Below, piece by piece: positions 37,177 through 45,952 of a stretch of 64,000 nt of DNA (its first letter is position 1; each line of letters begins with the position of its first letter). This DNA is from Reyranella soli (GTDB taxonomy: Bacteria > Pseudomonadota > Alphaproteobacteria > Reyranellales > Reyranellaceae), in contig NZ_BKAJ01000032.1 in NCBI RefSeq assembly GCF_007992495.1, positions 157,631 to 221,630 on the forward strand, given 5' to 3'. Made by a program: the position numbers and the translations under genes. The notes beneath the pieces were generated by a model. The model worked only from the letters and a program-made list of their open reading frames with translations, was not told where the DNA came from and made no database searches.

Positions 37177-37319
37177 GGGCGCCTTCGCCCCTTCCCGTCA
37201 TGACGGGGGTGCGGTCCGTGCACGGCCCCGGCAAAAGCTGTTTCGGGCTTCGCAATGCGGGGCCTTGTTGCTAACAAGGCGCCGTCGCCCGCTTGGCCAC
37301 GACGTAAGGGTAATCGGTC
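37177..37319 (+). terminator. Spacer with two hairpins after the MetE-like gene
   Basis: GGGGCG-CCTT-CGCCCC begins three bases past the stop (37176) and is followed by TTCCC, a plausible but T-poor terminator. Further on, GCCTTGTT-GCT-AACAAGGC (37262-37280) is a perfect 8-bp stem. No gene is seen in the 143 bases. Confidence 0.4.
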
Positions 37320-37994
37320 ATGTCATCGTCTGCGGTCGCTGTCGGCCGTGTGGCACTGGTCGCGCTGATCATTGGCGCCGCCCCGGCCTTTGCGCAGCAA
37401 GCACAGCCCTCGAACGAGTCGGGCATCATTGTCGTGCATCCGGCGCGCGTGCCGGTCCCGGGCTCGCCTCAGGCCGCCGAGCGCAACGCGAACCTGCGTC
37501 CGCCGCCGCCCGGACCGATCGAAAGCCGTCTCATACCCATCCCCGAAGGCGGTCTGCGCGGGTCGCGCGACCCCTCGTCGGACCAGGCGGCCAGCGCTCC
37601 GCTGTCAGGACCGATCTTTGCGAATCCGCCTGTGGCCGCGTTGGCCGAACCGACCGGCCCCGCCGTGGCCGCCGGCCGGCCCGCCGAGCCTGCGGCTTCG
37701 GGTCCCGGGGCGCCGCTGGGCGTCATCGGCTTCGCCGGCCAGTCGGCCAATTTGACCGACGCCACGCGAGCCGAGCTCGACCAGGTTGCCAAGCGCATCG
37801 CCGACCAGGGCGTGCGCCGCATCGAGGTGCGCGGCTATGCCTTCGGCGGCAGCATCGACAGCCGCAAGGTCGCACTGGCGCGCGCCCTGGTCGTGCGCGC
37901 CTACCTGATCGACGCCAAGATCAAGGCGCGCATCGAGGTCGGCAGCTTCGAAGGCGAGGGCAGCCACGTCGAGATCCTGGCGCCCAAGTCTTGA
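37320..37994 (+). CDS. OmpA-C-like secreted protein
   Basis: A 224-residue protein with a Sec signal (VALVALIIGAAPAFAQQ). A proline- and alanine-rich linker (~30-125) leads to a C-terminal domain in which IGFAGQSANLTDATRAELDQ, IEVRGYAFGGSIDSRKVALA and RALVVRAYLIDAKI follow the OmpA / peptidoglycan-binding layout. The aspartate and arginine that contact diaminopimelate in OmpA are partly kept (SIDSRKVALARA). It probably sits in the periplasm near the cell wall. Confidence 0.6.
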   Translation: MSSSAVAVGRVALVALIIGAAPAFAQQAQPSNESGIIVVHPARVPVPGSPQAAERNANLRPPPPGPIESRLIPIPEGGLRGSRDPSSDQAASAPLSGPIFANPPVAALAEPTGPAVAAGRPAEPAASGPGAPLGVIGFAGQSANLTDATRAELDQVAKRIADQGVRRIEVRGYAFGGSIDSRKVALARALVVRAYLIDAKIKARIEVGSFEGEGSHVEILAPKS

Positions 37995-38027
37995 ACGCCA
38001 AGTCGTAAACCGCCTCGCAGCGTCGTC

Positions 38028-38306
38028 CTACTGCAGGGCCGCCTTGATGCACGCCTCTGCGGCGATCGCATTGTCGCGTGCGCTGCCGCGGGCGATCTTA
38101 TTGTTCATGGCGAGGCTCCTGGTTTCCTTTTCCAAGACGTCGCGCTGGTTCTGCGTCGTCGGCTTCGCAGCCATGGTCGTCGTGTAGATGGACTGTCCGT
38201 CCGGCGTCAGGTTCGCTGCGCAGGCATTGCCCGCCGCGCTGTCCGCCAGCGCGGACGCGGTGAATGCGATCGACAAAGACATCGCTGCAACAGCGAACTT
38301 GAACAT
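38028..38306 (-). CDS. Small secreted two-cysteine protein
   Basis: A 92-residue protein with a clear Sec signal (MFKFAVAAMSLSIAFTASAL, ADS cleavage). The mature part of about 70 residues has two cysteines (GNACAANL near its start and AEACIKAAL near its end), likely a disulfide, and is helical. GAGGAG precedes ATG 38306. I cannot assign a family. Confidence 0.6.
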   Translation of the reverse strand: MFKFAVAAMSLSIAFTASALADSAAGNACAANLTPDGQSIYTTTMAAKPTTQNQRDVLEKETRSLAMNNKIARGSARDNAIAAEACIKAALQ

Positions 38307-38340
38307 CGGACTACTCCTCAACTTGTGAAATCGAATTTCC

Positions 38341-38661
38341 TCAGCGCCGGCCGGGGCGATCGACGGGTCCGCCGCGATTCGGGCCCGCTTCGGGCGCTAC
38401 GCCGGCGCCAGGCGCGCCTGCGCCAGCTCCCGGTGCGACGCCAACTCCGGGTGCTCCTGCTCCGGCTCCGGGGGCGACGCCCACACCCGGCGCTCCGGCG
38501 CCGACTCCCGGTGCCACGCCCACGCCGGGCGCTCCCGCATCAGGGCCGCGCCGCACCACGCATCCCTTCGGTATGCCGGCCGCCCTGCAGTAGACCTCGG
38601 CATTCGCCGATTGAGCGACGACCAGCAGGCCGGCGAACGCGAGTCCTGTTCGAAGCAGCAT
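38341..38661 (-). CDS. Secreted glycine/alanine/proline repeat protein
   Basis: A 106-residue protein with a Sec signal (MLLRTGLAFAGLLVVAQSAN, AEV cleavage), a two-cysteine head (YCRAAGIPKGCVVRRG), and then four 13-residue units of the form GAPGVGVAPGAGA, ending in a basic tail. AGGGAGGG precedes the ATG. The corresponding DNA is a 39-bp imperfect minisatellite, prone to length change. The function is not known; a surface or periplasmic elastic spacer is a guess. Confidence 0.6.
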   Translation of the reverse strand: MLLRTGLAFAGLLVVAQSANAEVYCRAAGIPKGCVVRRGPDAGAPGVGVAPGVGAGAPGVGVAPGAGAGAPGVGVAPGAGAGAPGAGVAPEAGPNRGGPVDRPGRR

Positions 38662-39005
38662 GGATCCCTCCCTGAGTGCACTTCGACTGAGTTATGTCAT
38701 ATGTTTGCCTTACCAGTGCAGAAATGGGGAATGCCCAATTAATGGTATTGCGCGACGCGCAGCCGGTGGGTTGCCTTGCCGTCGCCATCGCCGCCGCGGC
38801 GGCAGCTCAAGCGACGGCCGTCGAGCGTCTCATCCGCGCCACTTGAATGTCACAGCGGCTTGCCGGCCGCGGACGATCGCGTGGAGCGACGATTCGAGTG
38901 GTCTGTCCACGCACCTGTTGATTAAGAAATCCGCGACGGGCGAAGGCGACGCAATACACTGACAACCGACATGCAGATGAACACAACGCGCATAGGCCGA
39001 GCACG
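38662..39005. other. Gene-poor spacer
   Basis: This 344-base gap between divergent genes holds no supported gene. A 34-codon plus frame at 38742-38846 (starting MVLRDAQPVG) lacks a ribosome site and is not called. The AT-rich stretch around 38690-38745 is the likeliest place for the promoter of the minus-strand repeat protein. Confidence 0.6.
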
Positions 39006-39962
39006 ATGACGATGACCGTCACTGGGATGCGCTCCAACAAACTGGTGAACATGGATATCGAGCAGCTTCGCGGGTGGGCGACGTTCATGGACAGGGCCAT
39101 GGTCGCGAGCCTCGTTGCCACCATCCTGGCCGTCGCGGCGCTCGGCATCACGACCTGGCTGTCGTTCAGGTTCAGCAATGCCGTGCGTGCCCAGGAATAC
39201 GCCGCCATACATCGATACAAGGTCGAGATGGGCAAGCATGCCGCCGACCTCGAACAGGAGATCTCGCGGGCGCGTGAGCGGACGATGGCGCTCGAGCAGG
39301 CGGCCTCCGACGCCGACGCCCGGGCGGCACGCGCTGCTCGCGAGAGCGCGGCCGCCAGCGAGAAGGCGCGGTCGGCCGAGGTCGACGCCGAGGAAGTGCG
39401 CAAGCGCGTGGCCGAGCTCGGCAAGCAGGTGAGGGAGGCGGCTGCGCGCCCGCCGGAGCCGAAACCAGAGCCGAAGCCGGAGCCGGCCCCGGCTCCGGTC
39501 GTCGCGGCGGAACCGCCGCCACCGGTGACCAAGGAAGAGGTGACGCCCGAAAGCACCGCGGCAAGCCCGGCGGCGCCACCGTCGCCGATCGTTGCCAGCC
39601 TGAAAAAATATGCCGGCACCAAGGCCGCCGTGTACGTGCTCGACGAAGCCTCCGACGCGCCGGCGATCGGCGCCACGATCTCGGGCTACCTCAGCGACGC
39701 CGGCTGGGCGCCGCTCACCTGGACGTGGAGCGGCGTGGGCGGGATCGTCGGCGTGGTCGTGCTGATCAAGGACGGCAGCGACCCGGCAACCGACGAGGCC
39801 GCATCCGCGGTCCTGGAGGCCCTGCGCTCGGCCGGCTTCAACGCGGCGAAGGGAAACTGGCCCGCCGACTGGCGTCGCTTCCGCGGCACGCTGAACGGCC
39901 CGCAGACGCCGGGGCCGACGGAAGCACCGATCCGCATCGTCATCGGCTCGCGAGCGCGCTGA
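39006..39962 (+). CDS. Membrane-anchored coiled-coil protein of unknown function
   Basis: A 318-residue protein. One membrane span (MVASLVATILAVAALGITTW, ~32-51) is followed by an alanine- and glutamate-rich coiled coil (~65-145), a proline-rich spacer (PPEPKPEPKPEPAPAPVV) and a globular C-terminus (~195-318) with YLSDAGWAPLTWTWSGVGG. The family is not recognised. Two or three N-terminal ATGs are possible, with no clear ribosome site. The layout resembles envelope proteins that scaffold or sense, but nothing more can be said. Confidence 0.65.
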   Translation: MTMTVTGMRSNKLVNMDIEQLRGWATFMDRAMVASLVATILAVAALGITTWLSFRFSNAVRAQEYAAIHRYKVEMGKHAADLEQEISRARERTMALEQAASDADARAARAARESAAASEKARSAEVDAEEVRKRVAELGKQVREAAARPPEPKPEPKPEPAPAPVVAAEPPPPVTKEEVTPESTAASPAAPPSPIVASLKKYAGTKAAVYVLDEASDAPAIGATISGYLSDAGWAPLTWTWSGVGGIVGVVVLIKDGSDPATDEAASAVLEALRSAGFNAAKGNWPADWRRFRGTLNGPQTPGPTEAPIRIVIGSRAR

Positions 39963-40041
39963 GCTGGGGGCGCGCGACTCCAGTCGCGCGTCTTTGCTGA
40001 TGCGAGAGATGATCGCGCCACTGGAGTGGCGCGCCCCCAGC
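39963..40041. repeat. Intergenic palindrome, GCTGGGGGCGCGC class
   Basis: Arms 39963-39990 and 40014-40041 are inverted repeats with 26 of 28 matches. Each arm is itself a hairpin (GCGCGACT-CC-AGTCGCGC; GCGCCACT-GG-AGTGGCGC), so the DNA can form either one long stem or two short ones. Related sequence begins at 59228 and at 63984. Confidence 0.92.
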
Positions 40042-40061
40042 AAGCCTCTGGAGTCCGTTCG

Positions 40062-41267
40062 ATGAGTGAAAAGAAAAGAGCGCTGGAGGGTGTGCGCGTC
40101 CTCGACCTGTCCAACGTCCTGGCCGGGCCGTTCTGCGCTACCGTGCTGGGCGAGTTCGGCGCCGATGTCGTCAAGGTCGAGCTGCCCGGCAAGGGCGACA
40201 CGATGCGCACCTTCGGCACGATGACGGCGACCGGCGCTACGCTCAACTGGCTGAGCGAGGCGCGCAACAAGCGCTGCATCACCCTCGACCTGCGCAAGCC
40301 CGCCGGCCTTCTGATCGCCAAGCGCCTGGTCGCCCAGTCCGACATCGTCGTCGAGAACTTCACGACCGGCACCCTCGAAGGCTGGGGCCTGGGCTACGAG
40401 GACATGAAGAAGGTCAATCCCGAGGTCATCCTCGTGCGCATCACGGCCTACGGCCAGACCGGGCCGTACAACGACCGGCCGGGCTTCGCCCGCATCGCTC
40501 ACGGCTTCGCAGGCCTTGCCCACCTGGCTGGCGAGCCTGATGGCCCGCCGGTGATCCCGGGCTCGACCTCGCTCGCCGACTACATCAGCGGGCTCTACGG
40601 CGCGCTCGGCGCCCTGATCGCCTATATTGGCCGGCAGCGCCACGGCGTCGGCCAGACCATCGACATCGGCCTCTACGAAGGCGTGTTCCGCATGCTCGAC
40701 GAGATGGCGGCGGCCTACGCCAAGTCGGGCTACGTGCGCCAGCGCATGGGCGCCGACACCGTCAACGTCGTACCGCACAGCCACTACCGCACGCGCGACG
40801 ACAAATGGATCGCGCTCGCCTGCACCAACGATCGCATGTGGCAGCGCCTGTGCAAGGCGATGGACCGGCTCGACCTTCTGGCTGCCGACAAGTACGCCAC
40901 CATGGCGCAGCGGCTGGCAGAGCGCGATCGGGTGAACGGCATCGTCGCCGACTATGTCGGCAGCATGGACCGCGATGCTTTGCTCGCGCATTGCCTGCAT
41001 CACGAGGTGCCGGCCGGGCCGATCAACAATATCGCCGACATCTTCCAGGATCCGCAGTTCGCGGCGCGCCAGAACCTGGTCGAGGTGTTCGATCCGCGCG
41101 AGGGCAGGGTGGTGGTGCCCAACGTGCTGCCCAAGCTTTCAGAGACGCCCGGCGAGCTTAGGTGGCTGGGACCAGACATGGGCCAGCACAACGACGAGAT
41201 CTATCGTGGCGAGCTCGGGATCTCGGCCGAGGAGATCGAACGGCTGAAGCGCGAAGGCATCATCTGA
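40062..41267 (+). CDS. Family III CoA-transferase (CaiB/BaiF type)
   Basis: A 401-residue CoA-transferase with LEGVRVLDLSNVLAGPFCAT, DVVKVELPGKGDTMR, the RITAYGQTGPYNDRPGF segment and a catalytic aspartate in STSLADYISGLYGAL. Length and C-terminal PNVLPKLSETPGELRWLGPD are usual. It is convergent with the PEP-mutase-family gene, and the two may act on related C3-C5 acids, but the substrate is not visible. A palindromic element is its immediate upstream neighbour. Confidence 0.92.
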   Translation: MSEKKRALEGVRVLDLSNVLAGPFCATVLGEFGADVVKVELPGKGDTMRTFGTMTATGATLNWLSEARNKRCITLDLRKPAGLLIAKRLVAQSDIVVENFTTGTLEGWGLGYEDMKKVNPEVILVRITAYGQTGPYNDRPGFARIAHGFAGLAHLAGEPDGPPVIPGSTSLADYISGLYGALGALIAYIGRQRHGVGQTIDIGLYEGVFRMLDEMAAAYAKSGYVRQRMGADTVNVVPHSHYRTRDDKWIALACTNDRMWQRLCKAMDRLDLLAADKYATMAQRLAERDRVNGIVADYVGSMDRDALLAHCLHHEVPAGPINNIADIFQDPQFAARQNLVEVFDPREGRVVVPNVLPKLSETPGELRWLGPDMGQHNDEIYRGELGISAEEIERLKREGII

Positions 41268-41284
41268 GAAAGCTCAGGGGATGG

Positions 41285-42160
41285 TCACTCCGCGGCGCGC
41301 GGCGGCTGGTCGCGGAACTGGGTCCTGTAGCGATCCCACTCGTCGGCACCCGAGAGACGGAAGCCCTGCTGCGGCGTGATGTCGGACGCCGGCGCCGGAT
41401 GGCGCCCCTGGGTCTTGAGTTCGCTCAAGGCCGCATCACAGGCGCCAACCACGGTGCGCGTCAACACACCGGGCAGGATCATGAAGCGGTAACCCATGGC
41501 TTCCGCCTCGGTGAGCGACAGGTCCGGCGTCTTGCCGCGCCACACCATATTCAGCATGCACGGGCCCTTCACGAGCTTCGGGACGGAAGCCGTCTCCTCG
41601 CGCGATTGCGGCGCCTCGACGAAGGCCATGTCGGCGCCGGCCTCGATCGCCGCGTTGGCCCGGCGGATCGCCTCCTCGAAGCCCAGCACGGCCCGCGAAT
41701 CGGTGCGCGCGATGATCAGGAAGTCGGGATCGGCCTTGGCGCTGGCGGCGGCGCGGATCTTGGCCACGTAGTCGTCGAGCGGGACGATGGTCTTGTCCTC
41801 GAGATGGCCGCACTTCTTGGGAAAGCCCTGGTCCTCGATGTGGATGCCGGCAACGCCCTGCTTCTCGTACTCGCGCACGGTGCGGATGACGTTGAGCTCG
41901 TTGCCGTAGCCTGTGTCGGCGTCGGCGATCACCGGGAGCTTGATCGCCGTGGCGATGCGGCCTGCGTTCGCCGCCATCTCGGTCATGGTTACGAGGCCAT
42001 AGTCGGGATAGCCGAGGCTCGCTGCGGTGCCGGCGCCGGTCATGTACGCCGCCGCGAAGCCCGCCCGTTCGATCGAGCGGGCCGTGATGCAGTCGAAGCA
42101 ACCGGGTGCGGCCACCATTCCGCGCTTCATGGCGTCACGAAAGCTCTTGCCCTTGGACAT
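41285..42160 (-). CDS. Isocitrate lyase / PEP-mutase superfamily protein
   Basis: A 291-residue (beta/alpha)8 enzyme. AAPGCFDCITARSIERAGFA, PVIADADTGYGN, the IHIEDQGFPKKCGHLEDK loop and LIIARTDSRAVLGFEEAIRR are family hallmarks; the KKCGH loop supports C-C bond lyase chemistry as in methylisocitrate lyase or dimethylmalate lyase rather than phosphonate mutase. It lies 12 bases after a TctC-like binding-protein gene, suggesting that protein's ligand is a carboxylate cleaved by this enzyme. Confidence 0.85.
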   Translation of the reverse strand: MSKGKSFRDAMKRGMVAAPGCFDCITARSIERAGFAAAYMTGAGTAASLGYPDYGLVTMTEMAANAGRIATAIKLPVIADADTGYGNELNVIRTVREYEKQGVAGIHIEDQGFPKKCGHLEDKTIVPLDDYVAKIRAAASAKADPDFLIIARTDSRAVLGFEEAIRRANAAIEAGADMAFVEAPQSREETASVPKLVKGPCMLNMVWRGKTPDLSLTEAEAMGYRFMILPGVLTRTVVGACDAALSELKTQGRHPAPASDITPQQGFRLSGADEWDRYRTQFRDQPPRAAE

Positions 42161-42172
42161 GTCGCTCCTCCG

Positions 42173-43147
42173 TCAATCCGCCGTGATGCCGAGCCGGCGG
42201 ATGGTCTCGCCGTGCTCCTTGATGTCGCGCTGGAAGCGCGCGCTGAAGGCGGCTGGCGTGTCGCCGCCGGGCAGCGAGCCAAGATCGACGAGCCTGGCCT
42301 GGAAGGCCGGTCGCGCCAGCACCTTGACGATGTCCTGCTGGATCGCCTCGATTGTCGCCGAAGGCGTGCCGGCCGGGGCGAACAGGCCGTACCAGGAGTT
42401 CTCGTCGAGGCCGCTAAAGCCCTGCTCACGGAAGGTCGCGACATTGGGCAGGGCACTGAGGCGCTTGGTGCCCATGATGCCGAGCGACTTGAGGCGGCTG
42501 GCATTGATCAGCGCGAGTGCGGAGGTGACGCTCGAGACGCCGGTGTCGACGCGACCGGCCGAGATGTCCTGCACGAACGCCGCGGCGCCCTTGTAGGGGA
42601 TGTTGAGCAGCTTGATGTCGGCCTGCTCGAAGATGCGTTCGCCGGTGAGCCGCGTGCCCGTCTCGGAGCTGGCGAAGGTCCGCTTGTTGGGACCTTCCTT
42701 GCGCACGAGGGCCGTGAGCTCGCGCAGGTCGTTGGCCGGCAGGTCGGGCGTGGCGATCAACGTGCTGACCGGATAGGCGACGGCGGTGACCGGCGCGAAC
42801 GCCGTCTCCGTGTCGTAGGGCAGCTTCATCAGATGGGCGTTGATGGCGATGCCCGACACGGCCAGCACCATGGTGTGCCCGTCGGGCGGGGCGCGCGCGA
42901 CGATGGCGGAGCCGACCGACCCGTTGCCGCCGGTGCGGTTATCGACGATGACGGTCTGGCCCCACATCTCCTCGAGCTCCTTCGCCATCAGGCGGCCCAC
43001 GGCGTCGGTGCCGCCGCCGGGGGTGTAGGGCACGATGACGGTGACCGTCTTCGTCGGATGGAAGGCGGGCTGGTCCTGGGCGATGGCGGCGGAAGCGACG
43101 AGGGCGCTGGCCACGAGGGTCGAGAGCAGTGCCGGGAAAAAACACAT
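42173..43147 (-). CDS. Tripartite tricarboxylate transporter binding protein (TctC/Bug family)
   Basis: A 324-residue periplasmic binding protein with a Sec signal (LLSTLVASALVASAAIAQ). TVTVIVPYTPGGGTDAVGRL, VIVDNRTGGNGSVGSAIVA and LNIPYKGAAAFVQDISAGRV are Bug-family hallmarks for carboxylate ligands. ATG 43147 gives a normal signal; a GTG at 43165 is an alternative. No TctA/TctB membrane genes are adjacent, which is common for this family. Confidence 0.9.
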   Translation of the reverse strand: MCFFPALLSTLVASALVASAAIAQDQPAFHPTKTVTVIVPYTPGGGTDAVGRLMAKELEEMWGQTVIVDNRTGGNGSVGSAIVARAPPDGHTMVLAVSGIAINAHLMKLPYDTETAFAPVTAVAYPVSTLIATPDLPANDLRELTALVRKEGPNKRTFASSETGTRLTGERIFEQADIKLLNIPYKGAAAFVQDISAGRVDTGVSSVTSALALINASRLKSLGIMGTKRLSALPNVATFREQGFSGLDENSWYGLFAPAGTPSATIEAIQQDIVKVLARPAFQARLVDLGSLPGGDTPAAFSARFQRDIKEHGETIRRLGITAD

Positions 43148-43215
43148 GAGCCGAATCTGGCTCACTCCACCGGGCCCGTCGATATGCGCGGTCCGTGGTG
43201 CAGAAGACTGCGTTG

Positions 43216-43249
43216 TCCCGACCGGAGCGGCTTCGTACTCCGGTCGGGA
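43216..43249. repeat. Short intergenic palindrome
   Basis: TCCCGACCGGAG (43216-43227) and CTCCGGTCGGGA (43238-43249) form a perfect 12-bp stem with a 10-base loop, in the gap between the binding-protein gene and the Bax-inhibitor gene. It shares the GACCGGAG string with the element at 60212. It could also act as a bidirectional terminator, though no T-tract follows. Confidence 0.75.
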
Positions 43250-43268
43250 TGACGCTATAGACGAGCTG

Positions 43269-44015
43269 TCAGCGCCTCTGGCCCATGAACATCATCAGGA
43301 ACTGGAACAGGTTCACGAAGTCGAGATAGAGGCTGAGCGCGCCGAAGATCGCGACCTTCTCGGCGGTGTCGGTGCCCCAGGCCTGGGCATACTGGTCCTT
43401 GATCCTCTGGGTGTCGTAGGCGATCAGGCCCGAGAAGATCAGAACGCCCGCCACCGAGATGATGAAGGTCATCGTGCCCGACGGCCAAAACATGTTCACC
43501 AGGCTGGCCAGGATCAGGCCGATCAGGCCCATGAACAGGAACTTGCCGACGGCGCTCAGGTCACGCTTGGTGGTGTAGCCGAAGAGGCTGAGCGCGCCAA
43601 AGGCGGCGGCCGTGATGAAGAAGGTGCGGAACACCGACGCGCCGGTGTAGCGGAACAGCAGCAGCGACATGCTGACGCCCATCAGCGCCGTGACCGCCCA
43701 GTAGACGGCCTGCACCGCACCGACGCTCATCGTGGCGGCGCGGACCGATACCAGCAGGAGGAGGCCGAGCGGCGCGAAGATCGCGATCCAGCCCAGCAGG
43801 TTCATGCCGACGACGAAGCCGCCCTCGACCTGGAAGAACAGCTTGGCAATGTCGTTCGAGGCGAACACGGCGTAGGCCACGATGCCCGACAGCGCCAGGC
43901 CCGAGGCCATGTAGTTGTAGACGCGCAGCATGTGGGCGCGCAGGCCGACATCGTATGCCGCCTGGTCGGTGATCGTGCCGGTGCGGTTCACGCTGCCGAA
44001 GTTTGGATTGGCCAT
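43269..44015 (-). CDS. Bax inhibitor-1 / YccA family membrane protein
   Basis: A 248-residue protein with seven hydrophobic segments. The N-terminal AAYDVGLRAHMLRVYNYMAS and C-terminal IAYDTQRIKDQYAQAW with SLYLDFVNLFQFLMMFMGQR are family signatures; the paired aspartates near the end belong to the di-aspartyl pH sensor known from the bacterial BsYetJ. ATG 44015 has GGAGG at good distance. The family is thought to leak or regulate Ca2+ and to interact with FtsH in E. coli. Confidence 0.93.
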   Translation of the reverse strand: MANPNFGSVNRTGTITDQAAYDVGLRAHMLRVYNYMASGLALSGIVAYAVFASNDIAKLFFQVEGGFVVGMNLLGWIAIFAPLGLLLLVSVRAATMSVGAVQAVYWAVTALMGVSMSLLLFRYTGASVFRTFFITAAAFGALSLFGYTTKRDLSAVGKFLFMGLIGLILASLVNMFWPSGTMTFIISVAGVLIFSGLIAYDTQRIKDQYAQAWGTDTAEKVAIFGALSLYLDFVNLFQFLMMFMGQRR

Positions 44016-44124
44016 CTGACCTCCTATCCTCAATGGGATGCTTTCTGGCGTCATGATCGCGGTCTTGGGACCGCTTGTCCATGCGGCCAGACCCCGCCCC
44101 TGGACGGAGCTTGGCAGCCTGCCC

Positions 44125-45099
44125 CTAAAGCTTGATGTTGGCCGAGCGGATGACCTTGGCCCACTTCTCCGTGTCTTCGGCGATCAGCTTGCCGAAGTCG
44201 GCGGGGGAGCCCGGGATCAACGTGCCGCCGAGGTCGGCCAGCCGCACCTTCAGCTTGGCGTCGGCCAGGCCGGCATTGGTCTCCCTGTTCAGCCGGTCGA
44301 TGATCTCGGCCGGCGTCTTCTGCGGCGCGCCGAGGCCGTACCAGGCGCTCGCCTCGTAGCCCGGCACGGTGTCGCCCACGGTCGGCAGGTCGGGGAGCGC
44401 GTCGGCGCGCATCGCCGTGGTGACGGCAAGCGCCTTCAGCTTGCCGGTCTTGATGAACTCCATCGAGGCAGGCGAGGTGGCGAACAACACATGCACCTGG
44501 CCCGACAGCAGGTCGGCGATCGCCGGCGCCTGGCCGCGATAGGGCACATGGACCATCTTGGTTCCGGTCATCGACTGGAACAGCTCGCCGGCGAGATGGG
44601 CCGCGCTGCCGTTGCCGGCGGAGGCCATGTTGACCTTGCCGGGATTGGCCTTGGCGTAGGCGATGAACTCCGCGACGGTGTTCGCCGGAAGCGACGGATT
44701 GACCACCATGACGTTGGGCACCGTCATGATGCCGGCGACCGGCGCGATGTCGCGGATGAAGTTGAAGGGCAGCGTCTCGTACAGCGTCGCGTTGATCGCG
44801 TTTGGCTGGCCGACCAGCAGCAGCGTGTAGCCGTCGGGAGCGGCGTTGACGACGAATTCGGCCGCGATGTTGGTGGCAGCACCCGGCTTGTTCTCGATCA
44901 CGAAGGTCTGTCCCAGCCGATCCGAGAACCATTGCCCCATGAGCCGCGCGACGATGTCGTTGCCGCCACCTGGCGCGTAGCCGACGACCCAGCGCACGGG
45001 GCGGGTGGGCCAAGTCTGGGCGCCGGCTTGTGGGTGGAGGAACGATACTGTTGCAGCGCCCGCCGCGAGGTATTGGAAACGTCGACGGGAAAATTTCAT
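44125..45099 (-). CDS. Tripartite tricarboxylate transporter binding protein (TctC/Bug family), Tat-type signal
   Basis: A 324-residue binding protein. The start MKFSRRRFQYLAAGAATVSF carries a twin-arginine-like signal with AGAQ cleavage. RWVVGYAPGGGNDIVARLMG, FVIENKPGAATNIAAEFVV and MVHVPYRGQAPAIADLLSGQ are Bug-family motifs. ATG 45099 is preferred because the signal starts there; longer frames enter the neighbouring AT-rich island. It is transcribed in the same direction as that island, 22 bases downstream of its last gene, but is not expected to be functionally related. Confidence 0.9.
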   Translation of the reverse strand: MKFSRRRFQYLAAGAATVSFLHPQAGAQTWPTRPVRWVVGYAPGGGNDIVARLMGQWFSDRLGQTFVIENKPGAATNIAAEFVVNAAPDGYTLLLVGQPNAINATLYETLPFNFIRDIAPVAGIMTVPNVMVVNPSLPANTVAEFIAYAKANPGKVNMASAGNGSAAHLAGELFQSMTGTKMVHVPYRGQAPAIADLLSGQVHVLFATSPASMEFIKTGKLKALAVTTAMRADALPDLPTVGDTVPGYEASAWYGLGAPQKTPAEIIDRLNRETNAGLADAKLKVRLADLGGTLIPGSPADFGKLIAEDTEKWAKVIRSANIKL

Positions 45100-45121
45100 C
45101 ACACCGCGCGCACCGCGTTTG

Positions 45122-45952
45122 TTAACGGGGACTTGGCGATAAGCTCGTTCTCTCACAAAGAGAGAATGCAAACCTTGGTTGCCTCTCCCAGTGAGGAACG
45201 GGAAGGGTGGAAAGTATCCCATCAGTCATTTCGAGGGGCGCCAACCTCTGCATCAGGTCGTCTTTATCCAAATAGAATAGTACCGCCTCGCCAAACGCCC
45301 TCTTGTCCCTCGCAACAAGATCGCTCCAATCAAGTTCAGAGAGATAACGCCTGCTAAATTCTGTTAGCTGGACTCCGAACCTGACGTTCCAAAGCGCTGC
45401 CCGTCGCAATGCTCTGACGAGCGAACCACCAGGATTTGGATTGTCCTCCAAGCAAACATTCATAATGCCTGAATTTAGACGTGCAAGGTAATCTTGGCCA
45501 AAGATCAGCTGCCCCGTTCGCAAGTCAAATATGACCGAGTCCCAATCGAAGAAAGTGCAACTAAGCAGGTCTCTGAGTTCCTGCACTTGCCGAATTCCCG
45601 CAGTGCGGGCCCAGGTATCTTCCAAATGCCAGACGTCAACCTTCCAGTGTCGGAACGGCAGCGCGAATCCACCAAAACGATTGGGTCGGCCACTCGCATT
45701 CAACATGGCTTCCCGAAAATTCTCACGCGAACTGCCATAAACTACGAAATCCAAATCTGAGGTGAAGCCTTTGCGCCCACCTCGCGCCAAATCGCGAATT
45801 GCACCGCCAATCAAAGCAACTTCGCCCAGAGATCGTAGGTACGGAAGAATTCGGACCCGCAGCTCGTTTTGATCATTTTCGTCTCGGTCAAGGCGCAAGA
45901 GACGCTGAACGCGCTTACGCAGCACTTCCTTAGTTTCTGCGGTTCTAACCAT
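45122..45952 (-). CDS. Pol-beta-superfamily nucleotidyltransferase
   Basis: A 276-residue protein. The catalytic core is ALIGGAIRDLARGG (G49-G50) followed by TSDLDFVVYG (D66 and D68), and a third acid in HWKVDVWHLED (D106), so all three metal-binding aspartates are present and it should be an active NTP transferase. The layout resembles the head of CCA-adding / poly(A) polymerases, but the RNA-binding domains are missing. It overlaps the dGTPase gene by eight bases. The last ~30 residues look like read-through of intergenic-type sequence. Target (RNA, protein or small molecule) is unknown. Confidence 0.75.
   Translation of the reverse strand: MVRTAETKEVLRKRVQRLLRLDRDENDQNELRVRILPYLRSLGEVALIGGAIRDLARGGRKGFTSDLDFVVYGSSRENFREAMLNASGRPNRFGGFALPFRHWKVDVWHLEDTWARTAGIRQVQELRDLLSCTFFDWDSVIFDLRTGQLIFGQDYLARLNSGIMNVCLEDNPNPGGSLVRALRRAALWNVRFGVQLTEFSRRYLSELDWSDLVARDKRAFGEAVLFYLDKDDLMQRLAPLEMTDGILSTLPVPHWERQPRFAFSLCERTSLSPSPR

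Noticed and set aside
38922..41003. 693-codon open frame on the minus strand
   Set aside because: It runs antisense through the coiled-coil protein and CoA-transferase genes and across a palindromic repeat; composition is shadow-like.
41162..43252. 696-codon open frame on the plus strand
   Set aside because: Antisense to the PEP-mutase-family and TctC-like genes, both clear.
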